This document shows, piece by piece, positions 15,731 through 24,250 of a stretch of 64,000 nucleotides of DNA (the stretch's first letter is position 1; the number at the start of each line of letters is the position of its first letter). The DNA comes from Streptomyces showdoensis (GTDB lineage Bacteria; Actinomycetota; Actinomycetes; Streptomycetales; Streptomycetaceae). The position numbers were made by a program, and so were the translations under genes. Under the pieces are notes generated by a model. It made no database searches, had not been told where the DNA came from, and worked only from the letters and a program-made list of their open reading frames with translations. The stretch spans positions 331,575-395,574 of the forward strand of contig NZ_BAAAXG010000002.1 of NCBI RefSeq assembly GCF_039535475.1, given 5' to 3'.

Positions 15731-16890
15731 CGGTTCCCCTCCCGGGTGGTGGCGGGCGTGGTGGCGGAGGCGGCGGTCGCGGAGGCGGAGGCCGTGGTGG
15801 CGAAGCGGCTCTCGGGCCGGGGGAGTCCGAGGGTGGTGCGCAGGGTGGTGCCCGGCAGCGGCCGCGCGGCGATCCGGCGTACGAACAGCTCGGGGAGCAC
15901 CAGCCGGGAGAGCACCGCCAGGTCCTCGTCGAGCACCAGCGGGTGCAGCCGCACCCCGTCGACCACGGCGCTCAGCTCCTCCAGCAGATCGGCCAGCCCC
16001 TGCGCGGAGCCGGTGTACCGCAGCCGGCCGGGCGGCCGGCCCGCGCCCTCGTCCCAGGCGGCGAAGCGGTCCAGGTCCGCGATCCGCTCGGCGGCCGTCT
16101 CGCCCGGGGTGTCCAGGGCGACCTCCAGCTCGGCGAACGCCAGCGGCGCCCCGGAGGCGGCCGCGGCCTCGCCGAGGACCGCGGGCGAGGAGCCCTCGAC
16201 CAGGGCCACGTCCACGAGCCCGGGCGGGACGAGCCCGGCGGGCGCCAGGACCACCGGCCTGCCCTGCGGGGGACGCGGCACGATCGCCGGGCCCTTCACG
16301 CTGTACGTCTCGCCCTCGAAGTCGACGTAGTGCAGCCGCTCGCGGTCGAGGTAGCGGCTCGTGGCGACGGACCGGATGACGGCGTCGTCCTCCCACGAGT
16401 CCCACAGGTCACGCGCCACCTGGAGTCCGTCCAGCGCCTCGCGGCGCAGCGCCGGCTCGCCCTCCACCCGGGGCCGTCCCCAGGCGCGGGCGGCCTCGGC
16501 GCTCTCCTCCACCCCGAGCACCCAGCCGGCCCGGCCGACCGAGACGTGGTCGAGCGAGGCGATCCGGGTCGAGACGTGGAACGGTTCGGCGTAGGTCGTC
16601 GCGAGGACCGGCGCCACGCCGATCACGCTGGTGGACGCGGCGATGAACGCGGCCCGTTCCACCGCCCCGATCCGCCCCGCGGGTCCGCCGACGGCGGCCG
16701 AGGCGGGCGGCAGGACGGAGTCGTCGAGGGTGACCAGGGTGAAGCCGGCGTTCTCGGCGACGGCCGCCACCTGGGCGGTCCGGCGCGGCGTCAGCAGCTC
16801 TCCGGGGGCGTGGGCGGCGCGGCGCCACGCGGCGGGATGGGCACCGTCGCCGTCGATCTCGACGGCCAGGTGCAGGGCAGGGTGAGGCAT
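15727..16890 (-). CDS. LLM-class flavin-dependent oxidoreductase
   Basis: 387 aa, luciferase-like monooxygenase fold, related to but shorter than the next gene. ENAGFTLVTLDDSVLPPA, FIAASTSVIGVAPVLATTYA, FHVSTRIASLDHVSVGRAGW and RRREALDGLQ-like segments follow the usual order. The phosphate-loop region is less conserved (GRPVVLAPAGLVPPGLVDVA), so FMN binding may differ. The ATG at 16890 has GGAAGGA upstream. It is the first enzyme of a two-gene operon, 112 bp after a small leader peptide gene. Probably works with its partner on one substrate class. Confidence 0.88.
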   Translation of the reverse strand: MPHPALHLAVEIDGDGAHPAAWRRAAHAPGELLTPRRTAQVAAVAENAGFTLVTLDDSVLPPASAAVGGPAGRIGAVERAAFIAASTSVIGVAPVLATTYAEPFHVSTRIASLDHVSVGRAGWVLGVEESAEAARAWGRPRVEGEPALRREALDGLQVARDLWDSWEDDAVIRSVATSRYLDRERLHYVDFEGETYSVKGPAIVPRPPQGRPVVLAPAGLVPPGLVDVALVEGSSPAVLGEAAAASGAPLAFAELEVALDTPGETAAERIADLDRFAAWDEGAGRPPGRLRYTGSAQGLADLLEELSAVVDGVRLHPLVLDEDLAVLSRLVLPELFVRRIAARPLPGTTLRTTLGLPRPESRFATTASASATAASATTPATTREGNR

Positions 16891-17002
16891 GGGGGTCCTT
16901 CCGGAACGACACGGCGAAACGCGACGGCGCGCCGCCCGGAGCCGTGACGGCACGGCGGGCGCCGGCCCGGGACCGCGCGCGGGCGCGGTGCCGGGGTGGG
17001 AT

Positions 17003-17089
17003 TCAGCGGTGTGCGGAAGGACAGATGGCGGAGGCGGTGCGGCAGAAGTCGACATGCCGCCGGCAGCTCAGCAGAGCCCCCGCCCACAC
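17003..17089 (-). CDS. Cysteine-containing leader peptide of the RRxxDxCR type
   Basis: A 28-codon frame ends about 110 bp upstream of the monooxygenase operon. Its C-terminal half, CRRHVDFCRTASAICPSAHR, closely matches short actinobacterial putative leader peptides found before sulfur-assimilation genes; three cysteine codons fall at positions 9, 16 and 23. The GTG at 17089 is the only standard in-frame start near the motif, without a clear Shine-Dalgarno sequence; CTG codons at 17071 or 17074 are alternatives. GC-rich inverted repeats between 16974 and 16989 could form an attenuator hairpin. Cysteine-dependent attenuation is inference. Confidence 0.72.
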   Translation of the reverse strand: MWAGALLSCRRHVDFCRTASAICPSAHR

Positions 17090-17324
17090 GACACCACGAC
17101 CGCGACGCGGCGCGGCGAGGGGTGCGGGCACGGGAGCCTCCAGGGTCCGGAAGGGAACGCCCCAGCTTAGGCAGGCACGGTTCCGGGATGTCAAGGCGGT
17201 TCTGACTGGCGGACGTTCGGGCGGATCCGCTGGTCGGCCCGCCTGCCGCCGCGACCGCCCGGGCAGCGCGGGAGCGGGCGTGGGGGCGGGGGTAGCGGCG
17301 GTGGGGGGCGGGGGGAGCGGCGGG

Positions 17325-17918
17325 CTACGCCCGGTACGCCGTGTTCGCCGCCGCCCAGTCCGCGAGCGCGCGGGCGCATTCGGCGACCGACTCGCGCCAG
17401 CTGCGGGCCGCGCCCTCGCCCGCCTCGTCGCTGACGTGCTTCACCAGCCGGACCGGGACCCCGGCGAGGCAGGCTGCGGTGGCCAGGGCGTACCCCTCCA
17501 TGTCCACCAGGGCGGCCCGGGCCGCGAGCCGCTCCCGCGCGGCCTCGTCCGAGATGAACGCGTCACCGGTCGCGAGGACGACGTCGCCGCCGGCCGGCAG
17601 GCTGAGCGGCTCCCCGTAGGTCTCGCCGGTGAGGGTGGCGAGCAGCGCGCCGTCCAGGTCGTGCTGGATGACCGTGCCGACGACGTGGGTGCCGGTCATG
17701 CCGGGGCGCAGCGCGCCCGCCGTGCCCAGGTTGACGACCTCGGAGGGGCGCGGCCCGCGGGCGAGCACGGTGGAGAGCGCCGTCGCCGCGTTGACCTTGC
17801 CCATGCCCGTGAGCAGGATCGGCAGATCCGTGTCCAGGTACTGCGCCTCCTCCTTGACCGCGAGGACGAGCAGGGGACGGCCGGCCGTGATCTCACCCGA
17901 GAGTTCCATGCCGCTCAC
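17325..17918 (-). CDS. Nucleosidase (PNP/MTAN superfamily)
   Basis: 197 aa, phosphorylase/nucleosidase fold. Typical segments: LLTGMGKVNAATALSTVLAR, VVNLGTAGALRPGM, the purine/ribose-site VDMEGYALATA and the late SDEAGEG with the catalytic Asp. This fits 5'-methylthioadenosine/S-adenosylhomocysteine or related nucleosidases; specificity is not determined. The GTG at 17918 and the in-frame ATG at 17909 are both possible starts, neither with a strong ribosome site. It lies 29 bp after the VWA gene and may be the last gene of that operon. Confidence 0.88.
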   Translation of the reverse strand: MSGMELSGEITAGRPLLVLAVKEEAQYLDTDLPILLTGMGKVNAATALSTVLARGPRPSEVVNLGTAGALRPGMTGTHVVGTVIQHDLDGALLATLTGETYGEPLSLPAGGDVVLATGDAFISDEAARERLAARAALVDMEGYALATAACLAGVPVRLVKHVSDEAGEGAARSWRESVAECARALADWAAANTAYRA

Positions 17919-17947
17919 GCTACCCGCTGCGGCCGACCGGGTGGTGC

Positions 17948-19402
17948 TCAGACCGGGAGCAGCCGGCCGATGAGCTCCCCGAGCTGCCGCGCGTCACGGC
18001 AGGGCCGCATGTCGACGATCTCCGCGTAGGTGTGGGCGACCGAGTCGCCGGTCGACCACAGGGAGCGCTGCTCGGGGTTGAGCCAGTACACCCGGCGGGC
18101 CCGGGAGGCGATCAGTTCGAGCGCCGGGAGCCGGGGGTCGCTGTGGTTGGTCCGGGCGTCCCCGAGCACGAACACGACGGTACGCGGGCCCAGTGCGTCC
18201 GCGTAGCGCTCGGTGAACTCGTCGAGTGCCGTCCCGTAGTCGCTCTGCCCGTGCCAGCCGGTGACGGTCGCCTCCGCGAGGATCCGCGCGCCGAGCCCGG
18301 CCGGGTCCGCCCGGTCCCGGGCCACCAGGTCCGTCACCTCGTCGGTCCGGTTGACGAAGGCGAAGACCCGGACCCGGCTGAACTGGTCGTGCAGCGCCTG
18401 CACCAACAGCATCGTGAAGTGGGCGAAGCCCGCGACGGAACCCGAGACGTCGCACAGCAGCACCAGTTCGGGCCGTCCGGGCCGTCGCCGCCGCAGCACC
18501 GGGCGCATCGGCACGCCGCCGGTGGACAGCGAGCGGCGCAGGGTGCGGCGCAGGTCGATCTCGCCCCGCGCGGCCCGGCGGCGGCGCGCCGCGAGCCGGG
18601 TCGCGAGCAGCCGGGCCAGCGGCCGCACCGTACGCCGCAGCTCGTCGAGCTGGTCCCGCCCGGCGAGGAGGAAGTCGATCCGGTCGGGCGTGGTGCCGAC
18701 CGCCCGGCGGGCCACCCGGTCCCGGCCCTGGCGCTCGGCCACCCGGCGGCGCGCCTCGGTCCGCACCCGGTCGCGGAAGTCCTCGATGCGCTTGCGGATC
18801 TCGTCGTCGGTCAGCCGGTCGGCGAACTCCGGCTCCCCCGCGTCGCCCTCGCGGAGCATCGCCCGGATCCGGGCGAGCAGCGTCTCGGGCCGCAGCCGGG
18901 AGAGCGTCTGGTACGAGGACCAGCCGTCCGACCCGGGGGAGGAGCCGTATCCGCCGAGCCCGCCCACCGCCTCGCCGGCCAGCCGGTTCAGCGCCGCGTC
19001 GTCGCCCGTGGCGAGCGCGGCGGCGAGCCGTTCGCGCAGCTGCTCGCGCAGGCGGGCGGGATCGGCGGCCTCGGCGGCCTCGGCCGGAGGGCGGGCCGCG
19101 CCGCCGTCGGCCGGGTCGCCGTCCGCACGTTCGCCGTCCCGCCGCCCGCCGTCCTCCGCCCCGGCCTCTCCGGGCAGGGCCTCGACGAGCGGGAAGTACA
19201 GGTCGAAGACCCGGTCGAACACGGGCCGCCGGTCCTCGCCGTGCAGCAGCGTCGCCGCGAGCGCGGCCCGCATCCGCTCCCGGTCCTCGAAGCCGACCGC
19301 CTCGAGCGCGAGGCCCGCGTCGACGGTCTCGCCGGTGCCGATCCCGAAGCCGTGCGCCCGCAGCGCCCGCACCAGGCCGGTGACCCGGTCGGCGGCGGTC
19401 AC
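17948..19402 (-). CDS. VWA/CoxE-type protein paired with MoxR ATPase
   Basis: 484 aa. The C-terminal 200 residues form a von Willebrand A/CoxE domain with a MIDAS-like start (LVLLCDVSGSVAGFAHFTML), GQSDYGTALDEF and VFVLGDARTNHSDPR. The N-terminal half is helical and acidic, with an Asp/Glu/Gly/Ala-rich linker around residues 95-130. The GTG start overlaps the MoxR stop (GTGA). MoxR/VWA pairs act as chaperone-like systems that insert metal cofactors or remodel complexes. No obvious client is next to it; the nucleosidase follows. Confidence 0.9.
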   Translation of the reverse strand: MTAADRVTGLVRALRAHGFGIGTGETVDAGLALEAVGFEDRERMRAALAATLLHGEDRRPVFDRVFDLYFPLVEALPGEAGAEDGGRRDGERADGDPADGGAARPPAEAAEAADPARLREQLRERLAAALATGDDAALNRLAGEAVGGLGGYGSSPGSDGWSSYQTLSRLRPETLLARIRAMLREGDAGEPEFADRLTDDEIRKRIEDFRDRVRTEARRRVAERQGRDRVARRAVGTTPDRIDFLLAGRDQLDELRRTVRPLARLLATRLAARRRRAARGEIDLRRTLRRSLSTGGVPMRPVLRRRRPGRPELVLLCDVSGSVAGFAHFTMLLVQALHDQFSRVRVFAFVNRTDEVTDLVARDRADPAGLGARILAEATVTGWHGQSDYGTALDEFTERYADALGPRTVVFVLGDARTNHSDPRLPALELIASRARRVYWLNPEQRSLWSTGDSVAHTYAEIVDMRPCRDARQLGELIGRLLPV

Positions 19403-20268
19403 AGCGTGTCCAGGTCCAGCTTGGCCGCCGCCTTCAGGATGTCCTCCTGGTGCTTGAGGATCACGCCGAGGCTGCTGCGCACGACCTCGTCGGACACGGC
19501 GTCCGCGCCGAGCGCGAGCAGGGTGCGGGCCCAGTCGACGGTCTCGGCCACGGAGGGCGCCTTGCGCAGGTCCATCGCGCGCAGCGCGCCCACCACGCGG
19601 ACCACCGAGGAGGTGAGGGCCTCGTCGATGCCGGGCACCTTGCTCCGCACGATCCGCCGCTCCAACTCCTCCTCGGGGAAGCCGATGTGGAGGAAGAGGC
19701 AGCGGCGCCGCAGGGCCTCGGAGAGCTCGCGGCTCGCGTTGGAGGTGAGCACGACGAAGGGGCGGCGGGTGGCGGAGACGGTGCCGAGCTCGGGGACGGT
19801 GATCTGGAAGTCGCTCAGCACCTCCAGGAGCAGCCCCTCGACCTCGACGTCGGCCTTGTCGGTCTCGTCGATCAGCAGCACGGTCGGCTCCTCGGAGCGG
19901 ATCGCGGTGAGCAGCGGGCGGGGCAGCAGGAACTCCTCGCCGAAGATGTCGGTGCGGGTCTCGTCCCAGCTCTCGCCGCGGCCGGCGGTGATCCGCAGCA
20001 GCTGCTTGGCGTGGTTCCACTCGTAGAGGGCGCGGGACTCGTCGACGCCCTCGTAGCACTGGAGCCGCACCAGATTCGCTCCGGCGACCTCGGCGACCGC
20101 CTTGGCGAGCTCGGTCTTGCCGACTCCGGCGGGCCCCTCGACGAGCAGCGGCTTGCCGAGCCGGTCGGCGAGGAAGACGGTGGTGGCGACGGCGGGCGAG
20201 GCCAGGTAGCCGGTGGCGGCGAGCCGCTCGGCGACCTCGTCGACGGAGTGGAAGTACCCGGTCGTCAT
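19399..20268 (-). CDS. MoxR-family AAA+ ATPase
   Basis: 289 aa. Walker A is GPAGVGKTE (45-53), Walker B is VLLIDETDKAD, sensor 1 is VLTSNASRELSEALRRRC with the arginine finger, and LYEWNHAKQLL is the MoxR-specific segment after the Walker A strand. GGGGGA precedes the ATG. First gene of a MoxR/VWA operon. Hexameric ATPase working with the VWA protein on an unidentified target. Confidence 0.94.
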   Translation of the reverse strand: MTTGYFHSVDEVAERLAATGYLASPAVATTVFLADRLGKPLLVEGPAGVGKTELAKAVAEVAGANLVRLQCYEGVDESRALYEWNHAKQLLRITAGRGESWDETRTDIFGEEFLLPRPLLTAIRSEEPTVLLIDETDKADVEVEGLLLEVLSDFQITVPELGTVSATRRPFVVLTSNASRELSEALRRRCLFLHIGFPEEELERRIVRSKVPGIDEALTSSVVRVVGALRAMDLRKAPSVAETVDWARTLLALGADAVSDEVVRSSLGVILKHQEDILKAAAKLDLDTL

Positions 20269-20460
20269 AGCTGTTCCCCCGAGATGCACAGGTGAGTTAC
20301 CGGCCAGTAGTGGCAGCGTACCCGCCCGGGGCCGCCGACCGCCCGGAGTCGGACGCCCCGCTCCACGGAGGGTGACCCGGCGCTGGTCCGGGGGGTGCCG
20401 CGCGCGCGGCGGGCGGGCCGCTGGTGGAATGGGGGTGAGGGGAACGGCGGTGGAGGTGCG

Positions 20461-21600
20461 GTGGCGGAGCGAGCTGGGGAGCGGGCCTGGCCGGAGGGGG
20501 AGTACGAGGCCGTCCTCGCCCGGCTCGACGCCATGGAGCACGCGGCGGCCGAGATCGGCACCGCGCTCGACGAGCGGACCGTCTGCGCCGAGCTGGCCGG
20601 TTTCCTGGTCCGCCGGGTAGCCGACGCGGTGGCCGTCGACCTCGGGTCGCCGGACGGCGCCCCGCCCCTGCGGGCGGCGACGGCCGGTGACACCGCCCTC
20701 CTGGACGGATCGCCCGCGCCCGCGGTGCTCCTGCTGCCGATGCTCGCGCGCGACGGGGAGGACCTGGGGCGGGTCCGGGTGGCCAGGACCGGTCGTGCCT
20801 TCACCGCGCACGAGAGCGCGGTCGTCGCCCACGCCGTACGGCTCGCTGCCCTCCACCTCGGCCACGCCCGCCGGCTGGCCGCCACCGAGGCCACCGCGCT
20901 GCATCTGCAGCGCGCCCTGGTCGCCGAGCCGGGCCGGCCCCACCCCAACCTGGAGATCGCCGGGCGCTACCTCCCGGCCGGGCCGCGCACCCTCGTCGGC
21001 GGCGACTGGTTCGAGACGGTCCGGCTCCACTTCGGGCGCAGCCTGCTCGTGGTCGGCGACGTCATGGGGCACGGCCTGGACGCCGCCGTCGACATGAACG
21101 CCTACCGGACCGCGCTGCGCGAGGTGGCCGCCACCGACCTGCCCCCGCACCGGGTGCTGCGCCAACTGGACGCCGTCGTCGCCGAGGACGAGGGCCGCCG
21201 TCCCGCCACCTGCCTGCTGATCCAGGTCGATCCGGCCCGCTCCACCGCGACCTTCGCCAGCGCGGGCCACCTCCCGCCGGTCGTCTTCGCCGCCGACGGC
21301 TCGGCCGAACTGGTGGACCTCCCGGTGGGCCCGCCGCTCGGCACCGGCCTCGGCGGCTACGAACCCGCCGTCCGCACCCTCGCCCCGGCCGACACCCTGC
21401 TGCTGTTCACCGACGGGCTGGTCGAGCGGCGCGGGGAGGACATCGACCACTCCCTGGCCCGCCTCGCCGCGCTGAGGCTACCGGCGGGTTCCGGCCCCGA
21501 GGCGGTCGTCGACGACGTGCTGCGCCGACTCGACGCGCACACCGCGGAGGACGACGTCGCGGTGCTCGCGGCCCGGGTCCGCGAACGCCCCGCGCCCTGA
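20461..21600 (+). CDS. GAF-like/PP2C SpoIIE-type phosphatase
   Basis: 379 aa from the GTG at 20461, which has GGAGG nine bases upstream. Residues 15-160 look like a GAF-type sensor (ALDERTVCAELAGFLVRRVA, then AFTAHESAVVAHAVRLAALH). The PP2C/SpoIIE domain follows: [48 protein letters not shown] and AEDDVAVLAARV. No membrane segment. One of three such phosphatases in the window. Likely acts on an anti-anti-sigma or related phosphoprotein; partner not local. Confidence 0.92.
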   Translation: MAERAGERAWPEGEYEAVLARLDAMEHAAAEIGTALDERTVCAELAGFLVRRVADAVAVDLGSPDGAPPLRAATAGDTALLDGSPAPAVLLLPMLARDGEDLGRVRVARTGRAFTAHESAVVAHAVRLAALHLGHARRLAATEATALHLQRALVAEPGRPHPNLEIAGRYLPAGPRTLVGGDWFETVRLHFGRSLLVVGDVMGHGLDAAVDMNAYRTALREVAATDLPPHRVLRQLDAVVAEDEGRRPATCLLIQVDPARSTATFASAGHLPPVVFAADGSAELVDLPVGPPLGTGLGGYEPAVRTLAPADTLLLFTDGLVERRGEDIDHSLARLAALRLPAGSGPEAVVDDVLRRLDAHTAEDDVAVLAARVRERPAP

Positions 21601-21683
21601 CCCGAGTCGGCGGTTTCAAGCCTCGGCGGGATTCTTTCCGCAAGGCGCTTGTGCACGCCCCCGGGGAGGGGCACGCTCCTCGT

Positions 21684-22052
21684 ATGAACACAGCCAGGCA
21701 CGCCAGTGAACGCCTGATGAGCTGGCCCTCGCTGATCGCCGACCGCGCGCCGTGCGGTGCCGAGCTCGGACTGCGCACCGCGACGCAGGAGATCGTGCAC
21801 TTCCACGGCGAACACGAGGCCGATGTCCACCTCACCCGCGCCATGATCGCCCGGCTGCGCCCGGCCCTCCTCGGGTCGAGCGCGCTGAGACTGCGGGCCG
21901 GCTCGGGCTGGGTGACGGTCCGTCTGGACATGGGCTCGGACATCGACCTGCTGGCCACCCTGGTGAGCGCCGCTCTCCAGGCGACCGGCGCGCCCTATCC
22001 CGCCCACGACCCGGCCCCGGACCACTGCACGCGCACCCGCATCCGCTGCTGA
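21684..22052 (+). CDS. Luciferase-domain (DUF5519-like) protein
   Basis: 122 aa. SWPSLIADRAPCGAELGLRT, EIVHFHGEHEADVHLTRAMI and LRLRAGSGWVTVRLD follow the pattern of the small 'luciferase' domain (DUF5519) found alone in many actinobacteria: a polar His-x-His motif and a Ser-Gly-Trp-Val-Thr strand. The name is historical and no light-emitting activity is implied. The ATG at 21684 was preferred over an upstream in-frame ATG because family similarity begins here. Function unknown; monocistronic between a phosphatase and a convergent thioesterase. Confidence 0.7.
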   Translation: MNTARHASERLMSWPSLIADRAPCGAELGLRTATQEIVHFHGEHEADVHLTRAMIARLRPALLGSSALRLRAGSGWVTVRLDMGSDIDLLATLVSAALQATGAPYPAHDPAPDHCTRTRIRC

Positions 22053-22069
22053 CGGACGGTCCGGGTTTC

Positions 22070-22558
22070 CTAGCCCATCGGGAAGATCATGCAGGTGCTG
22101 GTCGCATGGCCGAGCAGCCGGTCCTGGGAGTCGTACAGGCCCGCCTCCGCGAGCGCCGTGCGCCGGCCCTGGCTCAGCACCGTGCCGATCGCGCGCACCT
22201 TGCCCGTGCCCAGGGTGATCGGCCGCAGGAAACGGGTCGACAGGTCCAGCGAGGTGTACGCCATGCCCTGGGGGAGCGTGGAGTGCACCGCGCAGCCGGC
22301 CGCGGAGTCGAGCAGCGTCGCGTAGACCCCGCCGTGCACGCTGCCGATGGGGTTGTAGTGCTCCTCGCCCGGCTCGAAGCTGAACACCGCCCGCCCGTGC
22401 TCGACCTCCTCCAGGCCGAAGCCCAGCAGCGCGCCGATCGGCGCTCCGGGGAGACGGCCCGCGGCGATCTCGCGCAGGAACTCCAGCCCCGCCATCGTGC
22501 CCGCGGCACCCGCGGTGGCCGCCGCGTCCTGCCAGTGCACCGTCCGTGACCGCTCCAT
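22070..22558 (-). CDS. PaaI-family hotdog thioesterase
   Basis: 162 aa. The hotdog signature HGGVYATLLDSAAGCAVHS follows EEHYNPIGSV, and LDLSTRFLRPITLGTGKVRA is the second conserved strand. Such enzymes hydrolyse acyl- or aryl-CoA thioesters. GGAGGGAA lies upstream of the ATG. It diverges from the HxlR regulator with a perfect palindrome between the two, so it is probably that regulator's target. Confidence 0.92.
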   Translation of the reverse strand: MERSRTVHWQDAAATAGAAGTMAGLEFLREIAAGRLPGAPIGALLGFGLEEVEHGRAVFSFEPGEEHYNPIGSVHGGVYATLLDSAAGCAVHSTLPQGMAYTSLDLSTRFLRPITLGTGKVRAIGTVLSQGRRTALAEAGLYDSQDRLLGHATSTCMIFPMG

Positions 22559-22617
22559 CGCGCTTCCCTCCGCCGGGGCCCGGCCGTGCTCCGGCGTGCC
22601 CGTGATCCGAGAACTGA

Positions 22618-22632
22618 CTTCGAAGATCGAAG
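22618..22632. promoter_or_regulatory. Candidate HxlR operator CTTCGA-N3-TCGAAG
   Basis: CTTCGAAGATCGAAG is a perfect 6-3-6 palindrome in the 130-bp gap between the divergent thioesterase and HxlR genes, 60 bp from the thioesterase start and 57 bp from the hxlR start. It is AT-richer than its surroundings. Position and symmetry fit a dimeric HxlR binding site. Confidence 0.65.
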
Positions 22633-22652
22633 CTAGAGGGGGTGTCGGCTGA

Positions 22653-22682
22653 CTGTCAACATCGCAGCCAGCTGTCTACAGT
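22653..22682 (+). promoter_or_regulatory. Promoter of the HxlR gene, probably leaderless
   Basis: CTGTCA at 22653-22658 and TACAGT at 22677-22682 are spaced 18 bp and resemble a vegetative promoter. The -10 ends six bases before the ATG, so the transcript would begin at or next to the start codon. No Shine-Dalgarno sequence fits in that space. Confidence 0.5.
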
Positions 22683-22688
22683 GGGGCG

Positions 22689-23162
22689 ATGCAGTACCTG
22701 GAGATGGACACCGAGAACTGCCCGGTCCGGCGCGCCCTCGACCTGGTGGGCGAGAAGTGGTCCCTGCTCATCCTGCGGGACGCCTTCAACGGAGTGCGCC
22801 GCTACGACGACTTCCGCCGCCACCTCGGACTCTCCGAGGCCGTCCTCGCCGACCGGCTCCGCAAGCTGGTCGCCGCCGGCATCCTGCGCGCCGAGCCCTA
22901 CCGCGAACCCGGGGCCCGCACCCGCTCCCAGTACCGCCTCACCTCCAAGGGACGGGACCTCTGGCCCGTCCTGCTCGCCCTCAAGCAGTGGGGCGACAGC
23001 CACGCCGGCGACCCCGCGGGCACCCCGCTCGACATCCGCCACGCCGACTGCGGCGCCCCCGTGCGCGTCGAGGTCGTCTGCGCCGACGAGGACCACACGA
23101 CCCTCACCCCGTACCAGGTGACCGTCCGCCCCGGCCCCGCCGCCCGCCCCCGGCGCGACTGA
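22689..23162 (+). CDS. HxlR-family transcriptional regulator
   Basis: 157 aa. The winged-helix domain NCPVRRALDLVGEKWSLLIL, LRDAFNGVRRYDDFRRHLGL and VLADRLRKLVAAGIL is diagnostic of HxlR. The family often has a cysteine near the N-terminus that senses quinones or aldehydes; here Cys11 is in the right place. The C-terminus adds HADCGAPVRVEVVCADEDHT, giving two more cysteines, longer than the minimal 110-aa family form. Divergent from the thioesterase gene, its likely target. Confidence 0.93.
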   Translation: MQYLEMDTENCPVRRALDLVGEKWSLLILRDAFNGVRRYDDFRRHLGLSEAVLADRLRKLVAAGILRAEPYREPGARTRSQYRLTSKGRDLWPVLLALKQWGDSHAGDPAGTPLDIRHADCGAPVRVEVVCADEDHTTLTPYQVTVRPGPAARPRRD

Positions 23163-23252
23163 CCCGCCCCGGAACCCGCCCGCCCCCCGCCCTCCACCCG
23201 ATCGGCGGCATGCCGGGCGGGTTCCACCGGTCGACGGGGTACTCGACGAGAC

Positions 23253-24146
23253 ATGCCCCCGAATTCCGGTGCGCCGCACGACGGTGCCCCCGCCGAGCAC
23301 GGCCACTGGTTCCACCGGCTGCACGAACGCCTCCTCACCTCTCCGGTCGGACTCGCCTGGAACCGCGGGCGGGCGATGGAACTCATGCACCGCGCCATGG
23401 GGTTCGCGGCACTCAGCCTGCTCACCCTCGTCCCGCTCCTCATCGTCGTGGCCGCCGCCGACCTCGCCAGCGGCCAGGGCTTCGCCCGCTGGCTCATCCA
23501 GGGCCTGGGCGTCTCCCAGGTCTCCCAGGAGGAGGTCGAGCTGCTCTTCGGCCAGCCGGGGCAGGCCCTCCAGCGCACCACCGCCTTCGGCCTCGCCGCC
23601 CTCGCCGCCTTCGGGGTGACCTTCGGCTCCGCCGTCCAGACCGGCTACGAACGCGTCTGGGACCTGCCCACCGCCCGCTGGCACACCATGTGGCGCCACG
23701 TCGTCTGGCTCGCCGTCCTCGTCGCCGCCCTGCTCCTCTTCGTCGCCAACCCGGCTCCCGAGGAGTCCCCCGCCGGCGTCACCGTCCTCGTCGCCCTCGG
23801 CGACCTCGTGGGCACCTTCCTCTTCTTCTGGTGGTCCCAGCGCCTTCTCCTCTGCGGCCGGATCCGCTGGCGCGCCCTGCTGCCCGGCGCCGTCCTGACC
23901 GCCCTTGGCCTCCTCGGCCTGCGGATCTTCTCCCAGTTCGTCTTCTCCCCGCTCATCGCCTCCAACGCCGTCACCTACGGCCAGTTCGGCACCGTCCTCG
24001 TCCTGCAGTCCTGGCTCGTCGGCGTCGGCTTCGTCGTGTACGGAGGCGCCCTCGTCGGCCGCCTCGTCCACGAACACCTCGTCCTGCGCCGCCTGCGCCG
24101 CGCGGCGCGAGCCCGGATCCGCCCCGGGCCCCGGCGCAGCCGGTGA
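23253..24146 (+). CDS. YihY/BrkB-like inner membrane protein
   Basis: 297 aa with six predicted helices and the YihY signature order: TLVPLLIVVAAADLASG in the first helix, FGVTFGSAVQTGYERVWDLP, the ARWHTMWRHVVWL loop, and C-terminal VTYGQFGTVLVLQSWLVGVG followed by a basic tail. Formerly called virulence factor BrkB. Function unsettled. No clear operon partner; 104 bp to the NUDIX gene. Confidence 0.88.
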   Translation: MPPNSGAPHDGAPAEHGHWFHRLHERLLTSPVGLAWNRGRAMELMHRAMGFAALSLLTLVPLLIVVAAADLASGQGFARWLIQGLGVSQVSQEEVELLFGQPGQALQRTTAFGLAALAAFGVTFGSAVQTGYERVWDLPTARWHTMWRHVVWLAVLVAALLLFVANPAPEESPAGVTVLVALGDLVGTFLFFWWSQRLLLCGRIRWRALLPGAVLTALGLLGLRIFSQFVFSPLIASNAVTYGQFGTVLVLQSWLVGVGFVVYGGALVGRLVHEHLVLRRLRRAARARIRPGPRRSR

Positions 24147-24250
24147 TCACACGATCCGGTGATGCCTTCGCGCGGCGCCCGGCGGGGCCTCCCGGACCGC
24201 TTGGATGGGAGCCGATCCCATCCCCCTGCTCCGTCGAGAGAGAGCCGCCC

